Origin: Azohydromonas aeria
Lineage (GTDB): Bacteria > Pseudomonadota > Gammaproteobacteria > Burkholderiales > Burkholderiaceae_C
DNA length: 64,000 nucleotides
Direction of reading: 5' to 3'
Assembly (NCBI RefSeq): GCF_009760915.1
Contig: NZ_VIDQ01000012.1
Coordinates: 57,737 to 121,736 of the forward strand
Shown: piece by piece, positions 29,640 through 37,202 of the stretch
Position numbering within the stretch: the first letter of the stretch is position 1
How the letters are laid out: every line of letters starts with the position of its first letter
Notes under the pieces: generated by a model
The model's input: the letters and a program-made list of their open reading frames with translations, nothing else
Database searches by the model: none
Told to the model about the DNA's origin: nothing
Position numbers and translations under genes: made by a program

Positions 29640-30430
29640 GCGCGCGGCATGGATCGACAGGAGCGGCCAGCGCTGGCGCAGTGTGGCGGGATGCCGCAGG
29701 CACCAGCGCTGCGGATCGGCGCGGCTTGCCATGGCTTGCAGTGGGGACGCCAGTGCAGGGAGTGGCGTCCCCACTCGGCCAGCGGCAGGCACCAGCGCGC
29801 GGCAGGAGATCGCAGGAGCGGCGCGCCACGGGCAACCCGGGCCACGCCAGCCACGGCACGGCATGCGCGCGGCAGCATCAAGCGGCAGGCACTCGGCCAG
29901 CGCGCGGCAGGGATGCCCGGGCCCGGTGCTGGCGCGGCGCGCGTGCTCGAGATCGCATGCTTGCATGCTGGCGCGCGCTGGAACTCCGCGCCCGGGTCGA
30001 GTCAGGCAGCCATGCGCCGCGCGCTGGTGCTGGTGCTGGTGCGCCAGCGTGGCCAGGGTCAAGCGGCGCGGCGCGCGTGCTCACCTCGGCCAGCGCATAC
30101 CGGCGCAGGAGGTGGCGCGCGTGCTCAGGTCGAGCGGCGCGCGTGGACTCGGCCAGCATCAAACGGCGCGCGCTGGTGCGGATCGGCAGTCAATCGAGCG
30201 GCGCGGCAGCTGGTGCGGTAGGAGCAGGAGCGGCAGGGATGCGGCGCGCCGATTCGGCCAGCGCCAGCGCCACGCATCAAGCGGCAGGAGGTGCGGCGCG
30301 GCGCGCGCCACCTTGGCCAGTGCTGGCGCGGCAGGGGTGAGCGGCAGGGGAGCAGGGGAGCGGCGCGCGGCGCGCTGGCGCGGCCAGCCGCCACCCCCGG
30401 GGCGGCGCCAGGTCTTGCCAGCCTGCGATT
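29640..30430. repeat. GC-rich word-repeat tract without genes (about 790 bp)
   Basis: The tract is built from recurring words: TCGGCCAGC (about six copies), CATCAAGCGGCAGG (near 29875 and 30273), GCGGCGCGCGTG, CACCAGCG and GGTGCTGGTGC. All six frames are open over long stretches only because stop codons are rare. None shows a ribosome site or protein-like composition. No promoter or terminator is seen inside. Confidence 0.6.
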
Positions 30431-30442
30431 ACAACACCACCT

Positions 30443-30606
30443 GTCTATCCCTTTTCGCACCGCCGAGGGATAGAGGAAAAATTTTGGGCACGCGCACACA
30501 TGGGTTTTTATCCAGTATTTCGCCCTGAAAGCGAAAATGGCGAGGCTCGGAAGTGCTTGCAACACCACCGAGCCTCTTTCCACCCCAACCTGTTTGAGAG
30601 GTTGAA
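30443..30606 (+). promoter_or_regulatory. Hairpin-rich leader of the zinc-finger/HNH gene
   Basis: Four hairpins follow each other: CTATCCC/GGGATAG (30443-30471), TTTCGC/GCGAAA (30518-30537), GAGGCTCGG/CCGAGCCTC (30541-30573) and CAACCT/AGGTTG (30587-30605). The last would hide the GAGAGG ribosome site of the ATG at 30607. The segment is AT-richer than its surroundings. Confidence 0.5.
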
Positions 30607-31815
30607 ATGGACGACGGCAACTATAAGCGCCTGAAGGTCGGCGCACTGCAAGGCTCACTGCGTTGGCTGGTTTATTGTTCACGCCCAGGGCGGGGTGGGC
30701 CACGCCCCAACTCTGGTGGCAAGCGGCCTGGCGCGGGTCGGCCGCGCAAGCATCCGATTGATGAACCCAAGAAGCCGCGTACCAAGCAATGCGTGATCTG
30801 CGGGGCTGACTACGCCGTGACTCGGGGCAGGCAGAAGTATTGCGTCCCGTGCGGGACGGAGCGATGTCTGTCGCAGCACCGCAGTCGGCATGCCTGCGAA
30901 CATCCGAAGCCGCTTTTCAGCAATGGCCGCGAGCGCAAGCACTGCTATGACTGCGTCCCGGCGCCGCCGAAAAAGCCCAAAAAGCCAAAGCCTGAACCAA
31001 GGCGCGTCCGGCGCTACGGCTGCCTCGTCGAAGGCTGCCAAGGCAAGCATGACTCGCTAGGCTATTGCACGCGGCACTATGAGCACATCAAGCGTTTTGG
31101 TGAAATTCGGGAAGACGCAACGCACTGCCGACACTGCGGGATAGAGATAAGTGTCAAAAATGTCAAGAGGATGTATTGCAGTAAGCGATGCGCCACTGAA
31201 GCCTGGAGAATAGCAAATCCAGAGCGCACGCGGGAGTTTGAGAAGAAGCATTCTCAGCAAACATATTGCACATACTATGCAATTTATTGTTCTGATTGTG
31301 GAGAAGCATTCGGCAGTCGTCGGATGAAGTCGCGATGCGATCCGTGCAGAACAGAGTATGAGCGAGTCAAAAGCAGCGAAAGTAATTACGCCGCCAATCT
31401 CAAGAAGCATAATGATGCCGGCGCTGTAGTGAAATGCAAAGAATGTGGAATTGAGTATTGTCCGTTATACGGAAACAAGGGGCGAGACTTGTGTTTTGAT
31501 TGCGCCCGCGCCAGAAAAAGAGCGGCAGTGCGCATAAGCAAAGTGGCTCGAAAGATGCGCCAAAGAGGCGTGACCTCGGAGCCTGTCAATCCGATAAAGG
31601 TATTTGAGCGCGACGGGTGGCGCTGCCACCTGTGCAGGCGCAAGACGCCAAAATCGAAGCGCGGAACTTATGCGGACAATGCGCCTGAATTAGATCACAT
31701 TCTTCCAATATCTCAGGGCGGCAAGCACGCATATTCAAATGTCGCCTGCTGTTGCCGCAAGTGCAATTGGGACAAGGGCGCCAAGCCGCTGGGACAGCTT
31801 CTGCTGATCGGCTGA
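30607..31815 (+). CDS. Multi-zinc-finger HNH endonuclease with AT-hook, 402 aa
   Basis: ATG 30607 (GAGAGGTTGAA upstream). A basic N-terminus contains GRPRK, an AT-hook. Then come at least five CxxC-type zinc modules (CVICG, CYDC, CLVEGC/CTRHY, CRHCG/CSKRC, CSDCG/CDPC, CKECG/CFDC). The C-terminal HNH nuclease has FERDGWRCHLCRRK, LDHILPISQGG and CCRKCNWDKG (residues about 330-395). This is the architecture of a phage homing endonuclease. Bases 31100-31760 are clearly AT-richer than neighbours, pointing to recent acquisition. Confidence 0.8.
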   Translation: MDDGNYKRLKVGALQGSLRWLVYCSRPGRGGPRPNSGGKRPGAGRPRKHPIDEPKKPRTKQCVICGADYAVTRGRQKYCVPCGTERCLSQHRSRHACEHPKPLFSNGRERKHCYDCVPAPPKKPKKPKPEPRRVRRYGCLVEGCQGKHDSLGYCTRHYEHIKRFGEIREDATHCRHCGIEISVKNVKRMYCSKRCATEAWRIANPERTREFEKKHSQQTYCTYYAIYCSDCGEAFGSRRMKSRCDPCRTEYERVKSSESNYAANLKKHNDAGAVVKCKECGIEYCPLYGNKGRDLCFDCARARKRAAVRISKVARKMRQRGVTSEPVNPIKVFERDGWRCHLCRRKTPKSKRGTYADNAPELDHILPISQGGKHAYSNVACCCRKCNWDKGAKPLGQLLLIG

Positions 31816-31828
31816 CACACATGAAACG

Positions 31829-31855
31829 CGCAACGTCTTGACGGCAGGCGTTGCG
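31829..31855. promoter_or_regulatory. Inverted repeat overlapping a -35 box
   Basis: CGCAACG (31829-31835) and CGTTGCG (31849-31855) form a 7-bp inverted repeat whose right arm overlaps the -35 box of the ncRNA promoter. It could be an operator or a terminator stem without a T-run. Confidence 0.4.
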
Positions 31856-31880
31856 TGTGCAAGCAAACAGCGCATAGAAT
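31851..31880 (+). promoter_or_regulatory. Promoter of the candidate ncRNA / packaging genes
   Basis: TTGCGT (31851-31856), 18-base spacer, TAGAAT (31875-31880). A start near A31887 would begin the structured segment. If the terminator at 32009 is leaky, the same promoter would serve the terminase genes. Confidence 0.6.
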
Positions 31881-31886
31881 CGCGCC

Positions 31887-32040
31887 ACGTCCCGTTCCGG
31901 TGCTGCCTGCGGGAACGAATTCGCCGCCGTGGTTGACGGCCCCCGCCACCCTCAAGGGCGGAGCGTTCCCGGGCGAATCCTGAAGGCCAGCACCGAACCG
32001 AATCACCAAGCCCGCCGCGCGCACGCCCGGCGGGCTTTTT
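31887..32040 (+). ncRNA. Candidate structured RNA upstream of the terminase genes
   Basis: About 150 bases with no gene, framed by a promoter and a strong terminator. CGGTGCTG (31898-31905) pairs with CAGCACCG (31988-31995), extended by GTT/AAC around a bulge. Inside, CGGGAACG (31910-31917) pairs with CGTTCCCG (31964-31971). ATTCGCC (31919-31925) pairs with GGCGAAT (31972-31978). The order A-B-A'-B' is a pseudoknot. Two further hairpins, GCCG/CGGC (about 31924-31939) and CCGCC/GGCGG (about 31943-31961), lie within. It may be a regulatory or packaging RNA, or the terminase recognition site at DNA level. Confidence 0.55.
32009..32040 (+). terminator. Rho-independent terminator
   Basis: AGCCCGCCG (32009-32017), a 10-base loop, CGGCGGGCT (32028-32036), then TTTTT. 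Perfect 9-bp stem. Confidence 0.85.
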
Positions 32041-32055
32041 CATGTCCGGCTCGCC

Positions 32056-32352
32056 ATGACTGAACGAGTCCGCGGCCACCGTCTCCGCCAGTTCCGCGAC
32101 TGGTACTTGCGCATGCACCCGCTCTGCGTGCGGTGCAGCAGCAAGCAAAGGGTCACGCTCGCTACCTGTTTAGACCATGTGAAGGCACTGGCCAACGGGG
32201 GCGATGATTTCTTTGACCCGGCGACCGGCGCCTGGCGCACGGAGAACGCGCAATCTCTTTGTGACGATTGTCACAAAGAGAAATCCCGCAAGGATTTGGG
32301 CTATCGGCCAAGACCCCGGATCGGACTCGATGGCTGGCCGGTGAAGGAATAG
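32056..32352 (+). CDS. HNH endonuclease next to the terminase genes, 98 aa
   Basis: ATG 32056. YLRMHPLCVRCSSK gives the first CxxC, TCLDHVKALANGGDDFFD the catalytic histidine block, and SLCDDCHKEKSRKD the second CxxC plus final His. Small HNH proteins directly before terminase are typical of HK97-like phages, where they assist terminase cleavage at packaging. The ATG lies 3 bases before the small-terminase start region ends its spacing, so the genes are co-transcribed. Confidence 0.85.
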   Translation: MTERVRGHRLRQFRDWYLRMHPLCVRCSSKQRVTLATCLDHVKALANGGDDFFDPATGAWRTENAQSLCDDCHKEKSRKDLGYRPRPRIGLDGWPVKE

Positions 32353-32354
32353 CC

Positions 32355-32828
32355 ATGCCGGGCCCGCCCCCGAAGCCCTCGCACCTAAAAATAATCTCCG
32401 GCAATCCTGGGAAGAAGCCGCTCAACAAGCGCGAGCCCAAGCCGCGCCGCGAGATTCCCAGCTGCCCCGCGCACCTGCCCGACGAGGCCAAGGTCGCCTG
32501 GGGCCGCATGTCTGTGCTGCTCGACCGCATGGGCGTGCTCACCGAGGCCGACGCCTACGCCCTGGAGCGCGGCTGTGCGGTGTACGCCGAGATCCTGACC
32601 TACCAGAAGCTGGTGGACGAGAGCGGCGCGACCTACACGACGACGAGCACGCAGGGCGACACCGTCATCAAGGCCAACCCGGCGGTGGCGATGCTGGCCG
32701 ACGCGGACCGGCGCTTCAAGGCGTGGCTGGTGGAGTTCGGGCTGACGCCGGCGGCAAGAAGCAAGGTCCATGTCCAAAACCCCGACGACGCCGAAAAGAA
32801 GGACCCGCTCAGCGAATTCTTCGGATAA
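32355..32828 (+). CDS. terS: Terminase small subunit (P27 family)
   Basis: 157 residues from ATG 32355, 2 bases after the HNH stop; an upstream in-frame ATG at 32268 lies inside the HNH gene. The N-terminus MPGPPPKPSHLKIISGNPGKKPLNKREP is the hallmark of P27-type small terminases. The central helices (AHLPDEAKVAWGRMSVLLDRMGVL) form the DNA-binding part, and the end (DPLSEFFG) is acidic. It recognises the packaging site and recruits TerL. It overlaps terL by 59 bases. Confidence 0.9.
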   Translation: MPGPPPKPSHLKIISGNPGKKPLNKREPKPRREIPSCPAHLPDEAKVAWGRMSVLLDRMGVLTEADAYALERGCAVYAEILTYQKLVDESGATYTTTSTQGDTVIKANPAVAMLADADRRFKAWLVEFGLTPAARSKVHVQNPDDAEKKDPLSEFFG

Positions 32829-34518
32829 AGCGAAGGCGCCGCCCACCGATCCCGTCACCGCCTACGCGCAGTCGGTCGTTGACGGTGTCCGCATCGCCGG
32901 CCCGCATGTGCGCGCCGCGTGTGCGCGGCACCTGCGCGACCTGGAGTGCGGCCCGGCCCGCGGCCTGAAGTGGGACTCGGACGCCGCCAACAAGGCGCTG
33001 CGCTTCTTCGAGAAGGTGCTGAAGCTCAACGGCGGCGACTTCGAGGGCAAGCCCTTCGTGCTGCTGCCCTGGCAGCAGTTCGTCATCGGCAGCCTGCACG
33101 GATGGAAAGGCGCCGACGGCTGGCGGCGCTTCCGCGTCGCCTACATCGAGACGGCCAAGGGCTCGGGCAAGAGTCCGCTGTCGGCGGGCATCGGCCTGCA
33201 CGGCATGGTGGCCGACAACGAGGCCCGGGCCGAGGTCTATGCCGCCGCGACGAAGAAGGATCAGGCCATGATCCTCTTCCGCGACGCCGTGGCCATGGTG
33301 GACCAGTCGCCGGAGCTCGCGAAACGGCTGACCAAGAGCGGCACGGGTGAGCGCTGCTGGAACCTGGCCTACCTCCAGGCCGGCAGCTTCTTCCGGCCCG
33401 TGTCGTCGGACGATGGACAGAGCGGACCGCGCCCGCACATCGCGCTGATCGACGAGTTCCACGAGCACAAGACGAACACGGTCGTGGAGATGATGCGCGC
33501 CGGCACCAAGAGCCGGCGGCAGGCGCTCATCTTCATCATCACCAACAGCGGCTCCAACAAGCAAAGCCCCTGCTGGCACTACCACGAGTACGGCGCCAAG
33601 GTGGCCGCGGGCACGCTCGAAGACGATGCCCTGTTCACCTTCATCTGCGCTCTGGACGAGAAGGACGACCCCTTCGCGGACGAGTCCTGCTGGGTGAAGG
33701 CCAACCCCTCGCTTCAGGACGCCGACCTGCCGGGCATGAAGTACCTGCGCGAGCAGGTCACCGAGGCGCGCGGCATGCCGTCGAAGGAAGCCATCGTGCG
33801 GCGCCTGAACTTCTGCCAGTGGACCGAAGCCGAATCGCCATGGCTGTCGGCCGACGTGTGGAAGTCGGTGAAGCTGGAGTTCGACTGGCGCAACCTGCGC
33901 GGGCGTCGCGCCTGGGGCGGGCTGGACCTCTCATCGACCACCGACCTCACCGGCCTGGTGTTCCTGGTGGAGCCGGAGCGCAGTGGCGAGCCTTGGCTGC
34001 TGGTGCCGTTTTGCTGGCTGCCTGACGAGGGCCTGCAGAAGAAGGCCGACAACGACAAGGTGCCCTACGTGGCCTGGAAGGCCAAGGGCTTCCTGGAGAC
34101 CACGCCGGGCCGCGCGATCAGCAAGCGCGTCGTGCTGCAGCGCCTCACGGCGCTGGCCGAGTTCTTCGACATCCAGAAGATCGCCTACGACCGCTGGCGC
34201 ATCGAGGATCTGATCGCTCTGGCATCGGACGAAGGCATCAGCCTGCCGCCGATGGAGCCCTTCGGCCAGGGATACAAGGAAATCAGCCCCGCCATCGAGG
34301 AATTCGAGCGGATGCTGCTCAACGGCGAGCTTGCGCACGCCGACCACCCGGTGCTGAACTGGAACGCCAGCAACGCCGTGACGGTCCAGGACGACGCCGA
34401 GAACCGCAAGCTGTCCAAGGAAAAGGCCACCGGCCGCATCGACCTGATCGTGGCTGCCGTCATGGCCGTGGGCCTGATGGCGCGCGAGCCGGTCGCCGAA
34501 GAATCGTTCTGGGAATAG
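32770..34518 (+). CDS. terL: Terminase large subunit
   Basis: 582 residues. Walker A TAKGSGKS (128-135), Walker B IALIDEFH (224-231), an ITNSGSN coupling motif near residue 258, and the nuclease start GGLDLSSTTDLTG near residue 383. It powers DNA entry into the prohead and cuts concatemers. The start at 32770 lies within terS. The first 25 residues are basic and disordered, so a slightly later start is possible. Confidence 0.95.
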   Translation: MSKTPTTPKRRTRSANSSDKAKAPPTDPVTAYAQSVVDGVRIAGPHVRAACARHLRDLECGPARGLKWDSDAANKALRFFEKVLKLNGGDFEGKPFVLLPWQQFVIGSLHGWKGADGWRRFRVAYIETAKGSGKSPLSAGIGLHGMVADNEARAEVYAAATKKDQAMILFRDAVAMVDQSPELAKRLTKSGTGERCWNLAYLQAGSFFRPVSSDDGQSGPRPHIALIDEFHEHKTNTVVEMMRAGTKSRRQALIFIITNSGSNKQSPCWHYHEYGAKVAAGTLEDDALFTFICALDEKDDPFADESCWVKANPSLQDADLPGMKYLREQVTEARGMPSKEAIVRRLNFCQWTEAESPWLSADVWKSVKLEFDWRNLRGRRAWGGLDLSSTTDLTGLVFLVEPERSGEPWLLVPFCWLPDEGLQKKADNDKVPYVAWKAKGFLETTPGRAISKRVVLQRLTALAEFFDIQKIAYDRWRIEDLIALASDEGISLPPMEPFGQGYKEISPAIEEFERMLLNGELAHADHPVLNWNASNAVTVQDDAENRKLSKEKATGRIDLIVAAVMAVGLMAREPVAEESFWE

Positions 34519-34521
34519 CCC

Positions 34522-34743
34522 ATGTCCAACCCCTCTACCACCGCCGCGCGCCTCGCCTCCGGCCTGGTGCGGGGAAGCCGCGCATGCGCGGCCCTGGCAG
34601 CCGCCTCCATCCCCGACGCCCTGGTGCTGGGCGGCTCGGCCGCGCTTGCGCACGGCGCCTGGCTGCTGCTGCCCGCGGCGGGCTGGCTCACCGGCGGCGC
34701 GCTGGCGCTGGTGGCCGGCATCCTGGCGGCGCGCCGCGGCTGA
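34522..34743 (+). CDS. Small hydrophobic protein between terminase and portal
   Basis: 73 residues from ATG 34522. Two hydrophobic stretches (IPDALVLGGSAALAHGAWLLL and LTGGALALVAGILAARRG) suggest a small membrane protein. Genes of this type are often found here in Burkholderiales HK97-like phages. Function unknown. Confidence 0.6.
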   Translation: MSNPSTTAARLASGLVRGSRACAALAAASIPDALVLGGSAALAHGAWLLLPAAGWLTGGALALVAGILAARRG

Positions 34744-34748
34744 AGCAG

Positions 34749-36029
34749 GTGAGCTTTTTCGGGAAACTGCTGGCGCCGCGCGAGCGCCAGGCGCAGGCCT
34801 GGGGTGGTGAGGGCTTCTGGGAGTCCTTCGGCTTCGGTGGCCGGGCGAAGTCCGGCATGGCCGTCACGGTGGACCGGGCGCTGCAGGTGACCGTGGTGCT
34901 GGCCTGCCTGCGCGTGATCGCCGAAGGCGTGGCGCAGGTGCCGTTCGCCATCCACCGCAAGCGCAAGGGCGAGGCCGGCGGTTCCGACGTGGCTGACGAC
35001 CATCCCTTGCACTGGCTGCTGTCGCGCCGGCCGAACCCCTGGCAGACGAGCTTTGAGTTCTTCGAGCAGGTCGTCTTCCACACGGCGCTGTGTGGGCGGT
35101 TCATCGCGTTCAAGAACGTCGTGCGCGGCCAGGTGCGCGAGCTGATCCCGTTCCTGCCCAATGAGGTTCAGGTCGAGCAGGACGAGTTCCGGCGCCTGAC
35201 GTACCGGGTCACGAGCCGCAACGGCGAGTACGCGGTGCTTTCGGCGGATCAGGTGTGGCACGTCAAGGGCCCGGCCTGGGACCTGAAGGACGGCTTGCAG
35301 ATCCTGAATCTGGCGCGCGAGGCCATCGGCCTGTCGATCGCGGCCGAGGAGTCGCATGCAGTGATGCACGCCAATGGCGGGCAGACCAGCGGCGTGTACT
35401 CGATCGAGGGCACGCTGAACAAGGATCAGTACAAGACCTTGCGCGACTGGATCGCCACGCAGGTCACCGGGGACAACCGCTTCCGGCCCTTCGTGCTGGA
35501 CCGCGGGGCCAAGTACACGCCCACCACGATGACGGGCGTGGACCAGCAGCACCTTGAGGTGCGTCGTCATCAAGTGGAAGAGATTTGCCGGGCGTTTAGG
35601 TGCGCGCCATTGATGGTCGGTTACTCCGACAAGACCGCCACCTACGCCAGCGCGGAGCAGATGTTTCTCGCGCACGTCGTGCACTGCCTGGCCCCGTGGT
35701 ATCGGCGCCTGGAAATGAGCATCGACGTGAACCTGCTGACCGACGCGGAGATGCGCAGCGGGCTCTACGCGAAGTTCAACCCCAACGGCCTGATGCGCGG
35801 CGCCCACAAGGACCGCGCCGACTTCTACCGCTCGCTGTTCGACATGGGGGCCATCAACCCCAACGAAATCCGCGCGCTGGAAGAGATGAACCCCTACGAC
35901 GGCGGCGACACCTACCGCGTGCAGCTCAACCTCACCGACGCCAGCAAGCCGACACCGGACCCGGTGCCGGGCGCGAGCGGGTTGCAGCAGCCGGCTGCGG
36001 AACCGGCGTCGGCTCCCGCCGAGGAGTAG
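34749..36029 (+). CDS. Portal protein (HK97 family)
   Basis: 426 residues from GTG 34749 (VSFFGKLLAPRER). VTVDRALQVTVVLACLRVIAEGVAQVPFAI is the typical N-terminal portal segment; VRRHQVEEICRAFRCAPLMVGYSD matches the core. The C-terminus is Pro/Ala-rich. It forms the dodecameric ring through which DNA is packaged. Placement directly after terL is canonical. Confidence 0.92.
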   Translation: MSFFGKLLAPRERQAQAWGGEGFWESFGFGGRAKSGMAVTVDRALQVTVVLACLRVIAEGVAQVPFAIHRKRKGEAGGSDVADDHPLHWLLSRRPNPWQTSFEFFEQVVFHTALCGRFIAFKNVVRGQVRELIPFLPNEVQVEQDEFRRLTYRVTSRNGEYAVLSADQVWHVKGPAWDLKDGLQILNLAREAIGLSIAAEESHAVMHANGGQTSGVYSIEGTLNKDQYKTLRDWIATQVTGDNRFRPFVLDRGAKYTPTTMTGVDQQHLEVRRHQVEEICRAFRCAPLMVGYSDKTATYASAEQMFLAHVVHCLAPWYRRLEMSIDVNLLTDAEMRSGLYAKFNPNGLMRGAHKDRADFYRSLFDMGAINPNEIRALEEMNPYDGGDTYRVQLNLTDASKPTPDPVPGASGLQQPAAEPASAPAEE

Positions 36030-36032
36030 CCC

Positions 36033-37130
36033 ATGGGCAACCGCAACAACGCCGGGCGCGTGCTGAGCGCGCGCAACGAGCAACGCATTCGCGACGCGCA
36101 AGACGCGCTCGCCGCAGTCCTGGCCGAACTGCCGGCCGCGGACGACGACACGCAGGAAGGAAACACCATGGCCAAGCCGATCATCGACTTGAGCGCCCTG
36201 TCGGCCACCGCGCGCAACCGCGCACCGCAGGCGCTGGGCCCGGGGCACGTGCGCGTGGCCGCCAGCACCGAGGAAGCCGACACCGCCGACGTGTGGATCT
36301 ATGGCGACATCGGTGGCTGGTGGGATGGCGTGCAGGCCGAGGACTTCGCCAAGGAGATCGCCGCACTCGACGTGAGCACGCTCAACGTGCGGCTGAACTC
36401 GCCCGGCGGCGCTGTCTTCGACGGCACGGCCATCTACAACGCCCTGGCCGCGCACCCGGCCAGGGTCATCGTGCACATCGACGGCATCGCGGCATCCATC
36501 GCCTCGATCATCGCCATGGCCGGCGACGAAATCCGCATCAGCGAGGGTGCGAGCATGATGATCCACAAGCCGTGGAGCCTCGCAATCGGGGACGCGGAGG
36601 CCATGCGCAAGGAGGCCGACGTGCTCGACGGGCTCCAGGAGGGCCTGGTGGACATCTACGCCGCGCGCACCGGCGCGGACCGCGCCGACATCCAGGCTTG
36701 GGTGAACGCCGAGACGTGGTTCCGCGGCCAGAAGGCCGTGGACGAAGGCTTCGCCGACGTGCTGGTGCCGGCGAAGAAGAAGGAGGACAAGAAGGCCGCC
36801 CGCGCGCACGCGCGCTCGGCCATGCTGCCCCTCTTCCGCAACGCTCCGCAGGACCTGCTGGACGCCGGCGGCGACGACGCCAGCGCCTCCAACGAGGTCC
36901 GCATCCTTGAACGCCAACTGCGCGACGTGGTTGGCCTCTCCGCGGCCGACGCCAAGTGCGCCATCGCACTGGCCAAGGCCGCACTGCACACCGGGCCTCG
37001 CGACGAGATCCGGGAACCCGCCGCTGCCGCCGCGCCCGCGCCGGCCGCGGCTCCACCCGCCCCTCGCGACGAGGGCGCGACCGAGCTCCAGCGCCTCGCA
37101 GCCTTCCTGAAGGCCCTGCCGAGCGCCTAG
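36033..37130 (+). CDS. Prohead maturation protease (ClpP-like, S14)
   Basis: 365 residues from ATG 36033. LNSPGGAVFDG (121-131), Ser155 in HIDGIAASIAS, and His178 in SMMIHKPW fit the ClpP-type triad; an aspartate follows in the DVLDG region. A second in-frame ATG at 36168 has a better site (GGAAGGAAACACC), so the first 45 residues (MGNRNNAGRVLSARNEQRIRD) may be a fused leader. The Ala/Pro-rich C-terminal part may scaffold. It trims the capsid delta domain. Confidence 0.9.
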   Translation: MGNRNNAGRVLSARNEQRIRDAQDALAAVLAELPAADDDTQEGNTMAKPIIDLSALSATARNRAPQALGPGHVRVAASTEEADTADVWIYGDIGGWWDGVQAEDFAKEIAALDVSTLNVRLNSPGGAVFDGTAIYNALAAHPARVIVHIDGIAASIASIIAMAGDEIRISEGASMMIHKPWSLAIGDAEAMRKEADVLDGLQEGLVDIYAARTGADRADIQAWVNAETWFRGQKAVDEGFADVLVPAKKKEDKKAARAHARSAMLPLFRNAPQDLLDAGGDDASASNEVRILERQLRDVVGLSAADAKCAIALAKAALHTGPRDEIREPAAAAAPAPAAAPPAPRDEGATELQRLAAFLKALPSA

Positions 37131-37157
37131 AGCCCGCTCCCTCCCACCAGCCCAACG

Positions 37158-37181
37158 AAGCCCGCACCAGCGGGCTTTTTG
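37158..37181 (+). terminator. Hairpin terminator before the capsid gene
   Basis: AGCCCGC, loop ACCA, GCGGGCT, then TTTT. It lies between the protease and capsid genes and may be leaky to tune expression. Confidence 0.65.
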
Positions 37182-37202
37182 CATTCCAGAAGGAAACACG
37201 TC

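Noticed and set aside
29576..30703. Several 170-310-residue open frames in both directions
   Set aside because: They lie in the word-repeat tract, are Arg/Ala/Gly low-complexity in every frame, and lack starts with ribosome sites.
30443..31815. HEARO/OMEGA RNA with an IscB-type protein
   Set aside because: The protein has zinc fingers, an AT-hook and an HNH but no RuvC motifs or PLMP region, so the structured leader is not supported as an OMEGA RNA.
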